Below, one piece after another: positions 1-7,779 of a stretch of 64,000 nt of DNA (the first letter of the stretch is position 1; each line of letters starts with the position of its first letter). Location of the stretch: assembly GCF_025153475.1 (NCBI RefSeq), contig NZ_JANZXA010000003.1:186001-250000 (forward strand), written 5' to 3'. Position numbers and translations under genes: made by a program. The notes under the pieces are model-generated. The model had not been told where the DNA came from. It worked only from the letters and a program-made list of their open reading frames with translations, and did not search any database. This stretch comes from Novosphingobium mangrovisedimenti. Its GTDB lineage: Bacteria; Pseudomonadota; Alphaproteobacteria; Sphingomonadales; Sphingomonadaceae.

Positions 1-99
1 AAGCGCGGTGTCGAACTGGCGGCCGAACAGCGACCCGATGGCGCCGCCGATCGGGCCACCCAGGTACGTGCCCACCGCATTGAAGACGATCGTTGCCAT
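1..99 (-). CDS. GTA baseplate / host-specificity protein (Orfg15-like), first 33 codons only
   Basis: The ATG is the reverse complement of bases 97-99 and the frame stays open to the window edge. The 33 visible residues start MATIVFNAVGTYLGG and continue as a glycine-rich hydrophobic stretch. This is the usual N-terminus of the large tail-tip protein at the end of RcGTA-type clusters, which carries a TIM-barrel-like domain and a fibre-binding domain in family members. It begins one base after the NlpC/P60 stop, so it is the next gene of the same operon. The family call rests on position and a short N-terminus; the rest of the gene is outside the window. Confidence 0.7.
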   Translation of the reverse strand, partial: MATIVFNAVGTYLGGPIGGAIGSLFGRQFDTAL

Positions 100-100
100 G

Positions 101-511
101 TCAGTTCCTTGGTGAATGCGCGCGCCAGTGGCCGAGGAGGGGCCAGTCGCCGGGGATCGGCCCCTCGACGACGCGGCGCAGGCCTGCGTGGGCGTGGACC
201 ATGCGGTCGGGCGCGGTCGCGATGGCGAGGTGGTGCTGGTAGGGCGCCGGCCGCATCAGCAGGACGTGCCCCGCCTCGACCGGCGCCCCGGTTTCCCGCA
301 ACCCCGCCTGCGCCGCGAGCCCGGCTGGTAGGGACAGGTCGCGGCAGCGCAGGGCATAGCCGTTGGGAAGGCGCACGGGCGTTCCGCAAGCCGCACAGGC
401 GGCTTCGAGCACGCCGACGCAGTCCAGCCCGGTTCCCGGATCGCGCCCGTGCAGGCGAAAAGGCGTGCCCACCAGTGCCCGCGCGGCGCGCGCCAGTTCG
501 GGCCCGGTCAT
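101..511 (-). CDS. GTA NlpC/P60 family peptidase (Orfg14-like)
   Basis: 136 residues. The fold is the phage-type NlpC/P60 cysteine peptidase, expected to cut peptidoglycan peptides as the tail delivers DNA. The nucleophile is Cys31 in the GLDCVGV motif, and a His-rich segment (YQHHLAIA, near residue 94) supplies the catalytic histidine. The start ATG overlaps the stop of the DUF2163 gene by four bases (ATGA), which indicates translational coupling. DUF2460, DUF2163, NlpC/P60 and tail-tip protein is the diagnostic 3' order of RcGTA-like clusters. Confidence 0.9.
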   Translation of the reverse strand: MTGPELARAARALVGTPFRLHGRDPGTGLDCVGVLEAACAACGTPVRLPNGYALRCRDLSLPAGLAAQAGLRETGAPVEAGHVLLMRPAPYQHHLAIATAPDRMVHAHAGLRRVVEGPIPGDWPLLGHWRAHSPRN

Positions 512-1332
512 GACGTGGGGGCGGGGTAGCGCGTAAGCAGGTCGTTGCCGGGCAGGAAGGGCTCGCCCCGGAAATTGACGGCATTGCCGAACCGGGCGGA
601 GCAGGTGCCCAGCGTATGATCGCAGCCCTCGCGCAGCAGGGCGCGGGTGCCGGCGGGGATGCCTGCGTCGAGCGGCGCGTCGAGGACGAGGCCGCTCGCG
701 CCGTCGCCGGCCATCACGCCCATCGCGATCCCGGCTTGTGGTCCGCCGAGCCAGCGCAAGGTACCGCCAGCGTAGAGCGCCGGGTCGGGGCCCCCGGCGA
801 ACAGGGCGGAGTTCGCGGTCGTGTCCAGCGAGGACAGCGCGACCTCGCGGGTATGGGCAGCCGGATTGAGATTGCATCCCGGCCCGCAAAAGGGCGCACG
901 ACAGGTCGGGCTGGTGCGCGGGACCGGATCGCGCTGCAGCTCGGCCTTGCGTGAGACGAGGTCGGCGGAAAAGCGGCCGTCTTCCTCGGCGACGGTGCCG
1001 ATGGTGCCGGCGTAGAGTACGTGGCTCTGCAGGGTGTCCCAGTCCACCAGGCCGATGCGCACCTGCGCGCCGTCGAAGCGGCCGGCGGCCAGGTCCTCGC
1101 TTGCGATGGAGTCATGCGTCAGCGCTCCGTTCGCTTCGGCGCTGTCCGGCTCGAAGTCTGCGGACTTGCGGATGGAGGAGGGCACCATGCCCGGCGAGGC
1201 TCGGTGCAGCACGCCGTCGAACCACAAGTCGCGGTCGTGCGTGGTGAAGCCCAGTGTCACCCCGTCGCGGCGCAATACGCGCCAGAACGTGGCAATGGAT
1301 TCCAGGTCGTTCGCGAACCAGACCCTGCTCAT
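508..1332 (-). CDS. GTA DUF2163 tail/baseplate hub protein (Orfg13-like)
   Basis: 274 residues starting MSRVWFAND. The N-terminal part (to about residue 160) matches the DUF2163 pattern and the C-terminal part the phage BR0599-like pattern. Between them lies a cysteine-rich stretch (CRAPFCGPGC) that in RcGTA-type hub proteins can hold an iron-sulphur cluster; that role is inferred here from the spacing. A longer open frame runs upstream, but the ATG at 1330-1332 overlaps the stop of the DUF2460 gene in an ATGA coupling and gives the family's usual length. Confidence 0.88.
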   Translation of the reverse strand: MSRVWFANDLESIATFWRVLRRDGVTLGFTTHDRDLWFDGVLHRASPGMVPSSIRKSADFEPDSAEANGALTHDSIASEDLAAGRFDGAQVRIGLVDWDTLQSHVLYAGTIGTVAEEDGRFSADLVSRKAELQRDPVPRTSPTCRAPFCGPGCNLNPAAHTREVALSSLDTTANSALFAGGPDPALYAGGTLRWLGGPQAGIAMGVMAGDGASGLVLDAPLDAGIPAGTRALLREGCDHTLGTCSARFGNAVNFRGEPFLPGNDLLTRYPAPTS

Positions 1333-3662
1333 GACGCTTCCCGGATCTCGACCACGGGCACGCTCGGGGCCTCGCCGGCGGCAAAGGCGGCCCCGGACAC
1401 TTCGAGCTGGTCCTCGGCAAAGCGCACCGGCACATCGAACAGGAACCCCGCGCGCACCACCGCGCCCGCGGCGGGCGGCGTGTCGAACGCGATCGTGCCG
1501 AGATCGCCCGGCGCCCAGTTCCCCGCCTGCATCGCGCCGTCGATGGAAACGAGCAGGGTCGCGACGTCCGGCCGGGTGATCCGGCGGATCTGCGCCGCAT
1601 TGTCCTCGCCGTATGTCTTTACCAGCGCGAATTCGGTCCTGAGGCCGTCGCCGCTGCCCAGCACCTGATCGAGCGGGGTGGGGCCGCCGGTCATGCCGTT
1701 CGAGCTGTGGTCCAAAGGATCGCGTAGCCGGAACCCGCGCGCCGGGCCGCGCCGGGCGCGGTAGAAGGCGATCAGCGTGCCCAGTTCCGCCTCCGATCGC
1801 ACGCCCGGCCCGACATCGAAGCGCAGCCGCGCGTTGGACCACAGGCTGTTGCGCCGTTCGAACCCGGATGCGGTGACCGCGACGCTGGTCGAGAATTCGG
1901 GAATCACGGTCGCGTCCCGCCCCAGGGCCAGGGGATAGGCGATATCGTCGAAGGCCTGCATGGCATCGATTCCTGCGTTGGCGTGGGAAGGGAGGCGGAC
2001 ATATCCATCGCGCGCGATCTGCGGCAGCGCCCAGACCACCACTTCATGCGGGGCGCGGGCCAGTGCCTCGTCGATGCCGGCATCGATGCGCCGCCATTCG
2101 TCGCTGTTGACCGGATCGAGCACGAACCCGGCGAGGTAGTCCTGCTCTTCGGGCGGATAACCGAGCCGTTCGTTCACTTCGGCATAGGCCTTGCGGCGCA
2201 GGCCGTCGGCCCCGGCGGTTAGCCAGTCGTAGTCCTCCACCTGCAGCCGGTCGAACGCGGGGGAGGCCCAGCCCGTCGGCAGGTTCGCGCGCTTGAGTTC
2301 GGGCATGTCGGCGGCCAGCAGCGTGGGTGTGAAGACCAGCGCCAGCGCCTCGACCGGTTCCGGCGCGGCAGCAGCGCGGACCGCATCCACCAGATCGGCG
2401 GTCGATTGCGCGAGCACTGCGCCCGCCGCGTCGAGCAGGTCTGTCTGCGCCGTATCGAGCGGTGCGCGCATGTCGGGGATGGCGGGCGGAGCGCCCCCGA
2501 AGGCAAGCGTTGCGGCTTCGTCGTAGAGGCAGATGCGCCCGTCGGGGAAGGTCCACCACCACGGCTCGCCGACCTGGAAGCGGACCGGCGCCCCGGCATC
2601 GGCCATCAGTTCGGCGAAGGCTGTTGCCACCGATTGCAGCCAGGTCATGGCCTGCGCACTGGCGGGGGAAAGCAGCGTGGAAGGCGGGGCCCATCCGGTC
2701 AGCGCCGGATGGCCCAGCCCGTCGCGCTGCTTCCAGTTTTCCGGGCAGTGCTGGTCCAGCAGTTCGTAGGACAGCGAGGCGACGGGGCTGAACCCCATGG
2801 CCACGCATTCCGCGAAGAAGGCGCGGTGCCACGCACGGGTTGGGGTATTGAGCGGATCGGCACCCTGCCCGGCCAGATAGGCGCCGGAATCGGCCGTGAG
2901 CCGGAAGTAATGACTCATGCCCACATAGTGCACCACCGACCCGCGATAGCCGAGCTGGCGGGTGTTGCGCAGCAGCCGGGCCGGTGTCTGCACGCCTTCG
3001 TCGTCGTAGCCGGTGGCGAGAGCGAGGCCGTGCGGGGGCACCAGCAGGTCGCCGATCTCCAGCATGGCGCGGGCGCCGTCGGTGGCAATCCCGCTCATTT
3101 CGATCCAGCCTTCCACCTCTGCAGGCAGCGGATCGCCGCTGCCGTCGTAGCCGGGCGGGGCGAAGGAGATGAACATGCGGTCGATGTCGCCGGGCCAGAT
3201 GGCCTCGCCGGGCAAGGAAAAGCCGGCCTGCAGATCGGAAAAGTTCAGCGTGAGCGCCGCGTCCTCGCCCGTCCCCTGCGCATAGTTCCAGAGCCGCACG
3301 TACCAAGTGCGCGCCGCGCCGTGTTCATCGCGCCCCTCGATGGTCAGCGTCGGGCCGTAAACGGCATCGAGCGGAAGCACGCCGCCCGATCGCCAGCGAA
3401 AGCGGAACGAGGTGCGGGCGTAGTTGCGGTCGGTCCTGTATGCGAGCAGCGGGTGGTCGAGCCGGTCCTCGCTGGACCAGATCAACCCGCCCAGATCGCC
3501 CTTGCGCAGGAAGGACGCATCCACGCGCAGCGAGGCCGGCCCGGTCGAAACGACCGTTGCCACCATCGGGCGGGGGAAGTTCACGGTCCAGAAGCGCGGA
3601 TCGAAACGCGTGATCCAGTCGCTGGCCTGACCCTGGCGCTTGCTTGCGAGCCAGAATGCCAT
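1329..3662 (-). CDS. GTA tail protein: long N-terminal TIM-barrel-like region fused to DUF2460 (Orfg12-like)
   Basis: 777 residues, far longer than a stand-alone DUF2460 protein (about 210). DUF2460, the RcGTA Orfg12 distal-tail-like domain, starts near residue 568 at MQAFDDIAYPLALGRDA and ends at the C-terminus. Residues 1-210 look beta-rich, with many aromatic residues and repeated GDL/DLxxGFSL segments. Residues 210-560 have the alternating helix/strand look of a TIM barrel (for example MSHYFRLT, PEVDW-like motifs and DEAATLAF). That part resembles the non-contractile tail-sheath type proteins of some siphophages; I assign this by general resemblance only. It is one intact frame and overlaps the DUF2163 start by four bases. 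Confidence 0.82.
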   Translation of the reverse strand: MAFWLASKRQGQASDWITRFDPRFWTVNFPRPMVATVVSTGPASLRVDASFLRKGDLGGLIWSSEDRLDHPLLAYRTDRNYARTSFRFRWRSGGVLPLDAVYGPTLTIEGRDEHGAARTWYVRLWNYAQGTGEDAALTLNFSDLQAGFSLPGEAIWPGDIDRMFISFAPPGYDGSGDPLPAEVEGWIEMSGIATDGARAMLEIGDLLVPPHGLALATGYDDEGVQTPARLLRNTRQLGYRGSVVHYVGMSHYFRLTADSGAYLAGQGADPLNTPTRAWHRAFFAECVAMGFSPVASLSYELLDQHCPENWKQRDGLGHPALTGWAPPSTLLSPASAQAMTWLQSVATAFAELMADAGAPVRFQVGEPWWWTFPDGRICLYDEAATLAFGGAPPAIPDMRAPLDTAQTDLLDAAGAVLAQSTADLVDAVRAAAAPEPVEALALVFTPTLLAADMPELKRANLPTGWASPAFDRLQVEDYDWLTAGADGLRRKAYAEVNERLGYPPEEQDYLAGFVLDPVNSDEWRRIDAGIDEALARAPHEVVVWALPQIARDGYVRLPSHANAGIDAMQAFDDIAYPLALGRDATVIPEFSTSVAVTASGFERRNSLWSNARLRFDVGPGVRSEAELGTLIAFYRARRGPARGFRLRDPLDHSSNGMTGGPTPLDQVLGSGDGLRTEFALVKTYGEDNAAQIRRITRPDVATLLVSIDGAMQAGNWAPGDLGTIAFDTPPAAGAVVRAGFLFDVPVRFAEDQLEVSGAAFAAGEAPSVPVVEIREAS

Positions 3663-3694
3663 GGGAATACCTTTTGGTTGAGGGGGCGATGCCT

Positions 3695-4261
3695 TCAGCC
3701 CGAGGTCAGCGCGCGGCGTACCGCGCTGGCTACCTGCCGCGTGGAGCGCCGGAGCGACTGCGGCGTGCTGCTGGTGCGCGGCGCCGTGACGTTGATCGCC
3801 ACCCGCACGTCGCGGCTGACGGGAGCCGTGCCGGCCTCGACACGCCCTGCGGAGGTGGGCACGAACAGTTCCGGTCCGCGCTCGCCCACTATATAGCCGC
3901 GCCCTGGCGAAACATTGCCGCCGGTCGCGCGGCCGGGCAGGCCGAGCACGCTGGAAAACAGCCCGGCGAAATCGAACAGTCCGCCGCCCGGCGTGCTGCC
4001 GCCAATGGCCGAAACCAGCGTCTGCGCGGCCTGTGCGGCGATTTCGTCCAGCGTGGAAAGGGCCACGCGTTTGAGATCGTCGAAGCCCAGGCTGCCGCTG
4101 CGGATCGCGCTGGCGAGACCTTTCTCCAGCGCGTTGCCCGCCTTGGTGAAGCCGGAGACGAGATCGCCGTCCACCGCGCCGCGCATCGCGGCGATGTCGC
4201 GCGCGAAGCCTTCGGTGCTGGCGCGGACGTCCACCAGCAGACTGTCGATTTCATCGGTCAT
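3695..4261 (-). CDS. GTA tail tape-measure protein (Orfg11-like, short)
   Basis: 188 residues. The N-terminal half is an amphipathic helical region. The C-terminal half has Gly-rich FAGLFSSVLGLPGRATGGNVSPG and GYIVGERGPELFVP, the signature of phage lambda-type tape-measure C-termini. The protein is much shorter than phage tape measures, as expected for the short tail of GTA particles. The start overlaps the upstream chaperone gene by eleven bases. Confidence 0.88.
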   Translation of the reverse strand: MTDEIDSLLVDVRASTEGFARDIAAMRGAVDGDLVSGFTKAGNALEKGLASAIRSGSLGFDDLKRVALSTLDEIAAQAAQTLVSAIGGSTPGGGLFDFAGLFSSVLGLPGRATGGNVSPGRGYIVGERGPELFVPTSAGRVEAGTAPVSRDVRVAINVTAPRTSSTPQSLRRSTRQVASAVRRALTSG

Positions 4262-4454
4262 GATCGTGCTCCATCAACCGTTGCAGGGTTTCGCGGTCGA
4301 GCCCGGATGGCGCCGCGCCGGGCGTCAGCAGGCCAAGCGCGGCGGCCAGTTCGGCAGGCGTTGCCGCCCAGAACTCGTGCGGGCGCCAGTGCAGCGAGCG
4401 GGCCGCGAGCGCGCAAAGCGTCAGCGCGGCCGGGGCGAAGCGCGCCTCGCTCAC
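4251..4454 (-). CDS. GTA tail assembly chaperone-like protein (Orfg10.1-like)
   Basis: 67 residues, with the family pattern 'RPHEFWAATPAEL' and a helical remainder. The family (small rcc01693-type proteins) sits between Orfg10 and the tape measure and is thought to act like the second half of a phage G/GT tail chaperone. The start overlaps the preceding gene by four bases and its 3' end overlaps the tape-measure gene by eleven. Confidence 0.85.
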   Translation of the reverse strand: MSEARFAPAALTLCALAARSLHWRPHEFWAATPAELAAALGLLTPGAAPSGLDRETLQRLMEHDHDR

Positions 4455-4762
4455 CCCGTGCCTTTCAGGATCTGCGAGAGCAGCATGCGCAGCGGCGCGG
4501 CGCAGGCGGCCAGGCCTTGCGCCATGACCGCCGCGCCCACCGCCTCGCGCGAAACGGCATGGGGATCGGCAAGGCAGTGCCAGAACAGCGCGGCCATCTC
4601 GCCGAGGCGCAGTTCGCCCGCGCCCGCCCGCTCGACCAGCGCGAAGAGCGGCCCCAGTTCCTCCTCCGCCGCCGTCAGCGCCGAGAAGCTGGGGCGCAGG
4701 ACATGGGCCGCGCCTTCGACCACCAGAGTGGCTTCGCCGCGCAGCGGGTTAGGACGGGTCAT
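4451..4762 (-). CDS. GTA family protein Orfg10-like (tail assembly)
   Basis: 103 residues. The N-terminal half carries the conserved 'NPLRGEATL ... LRPSFSALTAAEEELG' pattern of the GTA-gp10 family, followed by helices. It is probably a tail-assembly chaperone paired with the downstream 67-residue protein. It is coupled to the major tail gene by an ATGA overlap at 4759-4762. Confidence 0.87.
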   Translation of the reverse strand: MTRPNPLRGEATLVVEGAAHVLRPSFSALTAAEEELGPLFALVERAGAGELRLGEMAALFWHCLADPHAVSREAVGAAVMAQGLAACAAPLRMLLSQILKGTG

Positions 4763-5166
4763 GCCGCCACCACGGCGCCGGAGCTTTCGAGCTGGAGCGT
4801 GTAATTGCGCTCCCCGTTGAAATCGCCCGCATAGTCCAGCCGCTGGACAAGGAACTGGCCATGCAGCTTCTCGCCGTCCTCGAAACTCAGTTCGTAGGCG
4901 TCGATCGTCCCGGCCAGGGCATTGGCGCGGATCTGCGCTTCGGCGGCGCTGCCGAGGAAGATCCCCGCCGCGCTCACCGAAACCGCGCGCACGCCCGCGC
5001 CCGAAAGCAGCTCGCGCCAGCCGCCGCTGTCCTTGCTGGTGACGACGACCGTCTCGCCCGTCACCGACATCTGCGTGGTCCGCAGCCCGGCGACGGTCTG
5101 GTAGGCGGCGGGCGAACCGCCATCGGAAATCTTGAGGAGGAAGGCACTGCCTTTCTGGGCGGTCAT
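4759..5166 (-). CDS. GTA major tail tube protein (Orfg9-like, TP901-1 family)
   Basis: 135 residues. The family pattern 'MTAQKGSAFLLKI ... TTQMSVTGETVVVTSKDSGGWRELL' is the tail-tube beta sandwich of TP901-1-like major tail proteins. It would polymerise into the short GTA tail tube. A palindromic repeat (5201-5279) lies between it and the DUF3168 gene, so this junction is not coupled like its neighbours. Confidence 0.92.
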   Translation of the reverse strand: MTAQKGSAFLLKISDGGSPAAYQTVAGLRTTQMSVTGETVVVTSKDSGGWRELLSGAGVRAVSVSAAGIFLGSAAEAQIRANALAGTIDAYELSFEDGEKLHGQFLVQRLDYAGDFNGERNYTLQLESSGAVVAA

Positions 5167-5200
5167 GACGGGCTCCTTGGAAATGGGCTTTTACGAGGGG

Positions 5201-5279
5201 GCTTCGACAAGCTCAGCCTGAGCGGGAACAGGACGCGGGAACATCAACCCCGCTCATCCTGAGCCCGTCGAAGGATGGT
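5201..5279. repeat. Inverted repeat element between tail genes
   Basis: The left arm (from 5201) reads CTTCGACAAGCTCAGCCTGA and the right arm, read from the other strand (ending near 5279), starts CTTCGACGGGCTCAGGATGA. The two arms match at most positions around a loop of about 20 bases. Short palindromes with CTTCGACAAGCTCAG arms are common dispersed elements in sphingomonad genomes (family knowledge). It sits in the junction between the DUF3168 gene and the major tail gene and could form a stem-loop in the operon mRNA. Confidence 0.75.
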
Positions 5280-5287
5280 TCGCCGCT

Positions 5288-5677
5288 TCACACCGCCATC
5301 AGGCGGAAGCGGTATTCGAGCAGGATCGCGCGGCGGCTTTCGCCGCGCTGTTCCACGCGGGCGCGCAGGAACTGCACGGTGGCCACGGCAAAGCCCGCCT
5401 GCGCGCGCGGCAGGCTCTCGATCCGGGCCTCGATGGCCGAAACCAGTGCGGCAGCGGCGTCGGGGGTATCGCCCCGGCACTGCAGTTCGAGCGCCACGCG
5501 CACTTCGCGGCCGGCCGAGGTCTTGCAGCTCCAGTCGGCGCTGGCGCTGGCGGAGATCGCGAGCCAGGGCAGGCTGGTGCGCGAGGGTGCTTCCTCGGCG
5601 ATCGCGTTGAGCTGGCCGGAGAGCGTGGCGTCGGCCGCCAGCCAGCCGAGCAGGGCGGCGCGCAGGGCGATTTCCAT
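5288..5677 (-). CDS. GTA DUF3168 tail-completion protein (Orfg8-like)
   Basis: 129 residues with the DUF3168 pattern (LRAALLGWLAADATL at the start and ILLEYRFRLMAV at the end). The family is placed at the head-tail interface as a tail terminator. An AAAGG motif seven bases upstream of the ATG, inside the end of the preceding small gene, supports the start. The gap to that gene is three bases. Confidence 0.87.
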   Translation of the reverse strand: MEIALRAALLGWLAADATLSGQLNAIAEEAPSRTSLPWLAISASASADWSCKTSAGREVRVALELQCRGDTPDAAAALVSAIEARIESLPRAQAGFAVATVQFLRARVEQRGESRRAILLEYRFRLMAV

Positions 5678-5680
5678 GGG

Positions 5681-5857
5681 CTAACCTTTCGTGAAGAGCG
5701 GCCAGAGCAGGCCCGCCCGGCGCCAGCGGGTTTCGTCGTTCCGCGCAGCCAGAGCGCGGGTTTGCAGATGCGCGTTTGCGAGCGTGCGGGCGTGTTGTAT
5801 CAGCCGCGCGGCGAGGGCGCCGAAATCCGCCGAGGCCTCTATCAGGCCGCCGCTCAT
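5681..5857 (-). CDS. 58-residue protein in the orfg7 (head-tail adaptor) slot
   Basis: The ATG at 5855-5857 overlaps the stop of the upstream connector gene by four bases (ATGA), and the frame ends with TAG three bases before the DUF3168 start, so it fits exactly as a gene. The product is a single amphipathic helix-rich peptide (AARLIQHARTLANAHLQTRAL). RcGTA has a head-tail adaptor of roughly 110 residues at this place. I see no clear sequence similarity to it, so this is either a strongly reduced homologue or an unrelated small protein. A 68-residue version using an upstream start is less likely. Confidence 0.6.
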   Translation of the reverse strand: MSGGLIEASADFGALAARLIQHARTLANAHLQTRALAARNDETRWRRAGLLWPLFTKG

Positions 5858-6396
5858 GTCAGATGCACCCGCCGCCACGGCCGCCACAGCGCTGCGACCG
5901 AGGCGGGCGGCAGCGGTGCCGCGCCCGCGCTTTCACGCTCGCGGTGCTGATGCGCGGCAAGGCGGATCAGCCCGTGGCGCAGCGCTTGGGGCAATGCGTC
6001 CCAGTTCGCCGCCAGCCCGGCCGTGAAGCGCACGGCAACGCGGGCATTGCCGCCGGGCAGGCGGATACGCCCGGTGCCATCGGCCTGCAGATCGATGGCA
6101 TAAGCAACGGCATCGAGTGCGGTGCGGGTGCCGTCAGGCGCGATGGTTTCGGCGGTGCTGATCGCCTGTACCGGGCGCGTGCCGAGCGTGTGCCAGCCCG
6201 CCGTGGCGGGGAGCACTTCCTCGCATTCGGCCTCCAGCGGCATCTGCCCGGTAAAACCCTCGCACACGTCGAGCGTGGCGGCGAGCAGCGAAAGCAGCGG
6301 TGCGTCGTCCGCCGTGGTGGTGATCCCGAGCCATTGCTTGAGTTCGGCCAGCGCCGTGCCGGGCAGCACCGGCGGGGTAAGGATGACCCGGTTCAT
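5854..6396 (-). CDS. GTA head-tail connector protein (Orfg6-like, gp6 family)
   Basis: 180 residues from MNRVILTPP. The pattern 'LKQWLGIT...DDAPLLSLLAATLDVCEGFTGQMPL' is the helical gp6-type connector that docks on the portal ring. The frame is open a further 19 codons upstream, but the chosen ATG is preceded by GGAGA at the right distance. The C-terminal helices end in WRPWRRVHLT. Confidence 0.88.
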   Translation of the reverse strand: MNRVILTPPVLPGTALAELKQWLGITTTADDAPLLSLLAATLDVCEGFTGQMPLEAECEEVLPATAGWHTLGTRPVQAISTAETIAPDGTRTALDAVAYAIDLQADGTGRIRLPGGNARVAVRFTAGLAANWDALPQALRHGLIRLAAHQHRERESAGAAPLPPASVAALWRPWRRVHLT

Positions 6397-6475
6397 GGGC
6401 GTCTCCGATGAAGGATGAAAGAAGTGCGCCCGCGTCGCCGAGGGGAAGGGCAACGGCGCGGGCGCAATCGCAGCG

Positions 6476-7606
6476 TCAGGCCGCGATTTTCAGCAGCTTG
6501 ATTGCATCCGAATCGAGCACCTGCCCGCCGATCCGCTTGGTAGCGTAGAAGTGGACGAAGGGCTTGTTGGTGAAGGGATCGCGCAGGATCGCGGTCGCGC
6601 TGCGTTCGGCGATCAGGTAGCCGGCGCGGAAGTTGCCGAAGGCGATCGGGCACTGCCCGGCGGCGATGTCCGGCATGTCCTCGGCCTCGACCACCGGATA
6701 GCCGAGCAGGCGGTCCGGCTGGCCGTCCGTCAGGCCCGGTTGCCACAGGAAGGCGCCGTCGGTGGTCTTGAGCTTGCGCACTTCGGCCAGCGTCGCCGAG
6801 TTCATCACCCAGCTCGCACCCTGCCGGTGCCCGGCTTTCAGCGCATGGACAAGGTCGATCAGCACCAGTTCGATCACGTTGCCGAGGCCGGCCGCATTGC
6901 CGGAGGCCAGATACTGCAGCGTGCCGAAGGCGCGGGCGGCATCGTCCTCGGCGGTGTTCGCGGCGGCAAGGAAACCCTTGGGCTGGTTCGTGCCGTTGCC
7001 GTTCACGAAAGCCGCGCCTTCGGCCCGCGCGAATTCCATCGCGATCTCGTCCGCCAGCCAGGACTGCACATCGAACAGGGCATCGTCGAGCATCGCCTGG
7101 CTTGCCGCCGGGTTGGCGTAGAGTTCGCCCGAGGGCGGGGCGATCTCGCTGAAGGACGGGGTGGCGGTTTCGGGGCGCCCGGCCGTCTCGCTCACCCAGC
7201 CCGATGCGGTGCCGCCGGTGGTGATGAGCTTGCGGTATCCGGCGCTGCCGGTCTGCACCACCTGGGCGATCGCGCGGATCGGGCTGATGCTTTTGAGCCG
7301 CGCGGCGATCAGCGCGTCGATTTCCTGCGGCACGGCATAGCCGCCCTCGGCAGGCACGGCGCCGTTCAGGGACTTCAGCTCGGTCTCGCGGCCCCGGCGC
7401 AAGTAGCCTTCGACGAAGCCTTTCACTTCGAGGCTGGGCACGGCGCTGCCGTCGAGCGCGGGGCGGGCGGCGGCGCGGCTGACGCGGTCGAGGCGGGCCT
7501 TCACGTCGTCGACGTCGCCGCGCAGCGCCTCGACTGCCTGCTCGGTGGCGTCCTGCCGGGTGACGAGATCGAACGAGGCGTCGAGCGGCTGGGTAGGGGT
7601 ATCCAT
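6476..7606 (-). CDS. GTA major capsid protein (Orfg5-like, HK97 fold)
   Basis: 376 residues. The first 50 are a charged coiled-coil-like segment (AVEALRGDVDDVKARLDRVSR), the delta/scaffold region that HK97-type prohead proteases remove. The mature HK97-fold body follows from about residue 65, with 'LNGAVPAEGGYAVPQEI', the spine helix region, and a C-terminal 'RDPFTNKPFVHFYATKRIGG'. Two in-frame ATGs lie six bases apart (7606 and 7612). The AAAGG motif is nine bases from the first and only three from the second, so I chose 7606. The upstream junction with the protease gene is occupied by a repeat element. Confidence 0.93.
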   Translation of the reverse strand: MDTPTQPLDASFDLVTRQDATEQAVEALRGDVDDVKARLDRVSRAAARPALDGSAVPSLEVKGFVEGYLRRGRETELKSLNGAVPAEGGYAVPQEIDALIAARLKSISPIRAIAQVVQTGSAGYRKLITTGGTASGWVSETAGRPETATPSFSEIAPPSGELYANPAASQAMLDDALFDVQSWLADEIAMEFARAEGAAFVNGNGTNQPKGFLAAANTAEDDAARAFGTLQYLASGNAAGLGNVIELVLIDLVHALKAGHRQGASWVMNSATLAEVRKLKTTDGAFLWQPGLTDGQPDRLLGYPVVEAEDMPDIAAGQCPIAFGNFRAGYLIAERSATAILRDPFTNKPFVHFYATKRIGGQVLDSDAIKLLKIAA

Positions 7607-7640
7607 GGGCATAGACCTTTCGTGTGGGAAGAGGAGAAAT

Positions 7641-7779
7641 CCTCCCCCGTCGGGGGAGAGGGACCGCCCGCGAAGCGGGTGGTGGAGCGGAGTCTCGGCA
7701 CGGCGCGAGGCTGCGTGAGGCGGAGAATCCCCTCCGTCAGCCCTGCGGGCTGCCACCTCCCCGAAACGGGGAGGACAGG
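7641..7779. repeat. GTA junction repeat, copy A (about 140 bp, palindromic ends)
   Basis: Ends are CCTCCCCCGTCGGGGGAG on the left and CACCTCCCCGAAACGGGGAG on the right, each a small palindrome. The middle holds GGGACCGCC, GGTGGAG and AATCCCCTCCGTCA. The same skeleton recurs at 9646-9782 and 11770-11901. The left part separates capsid from protease. The right part is coding: the prohead protease reads into it and stops at 7737-7739. Confidence 0.8.
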
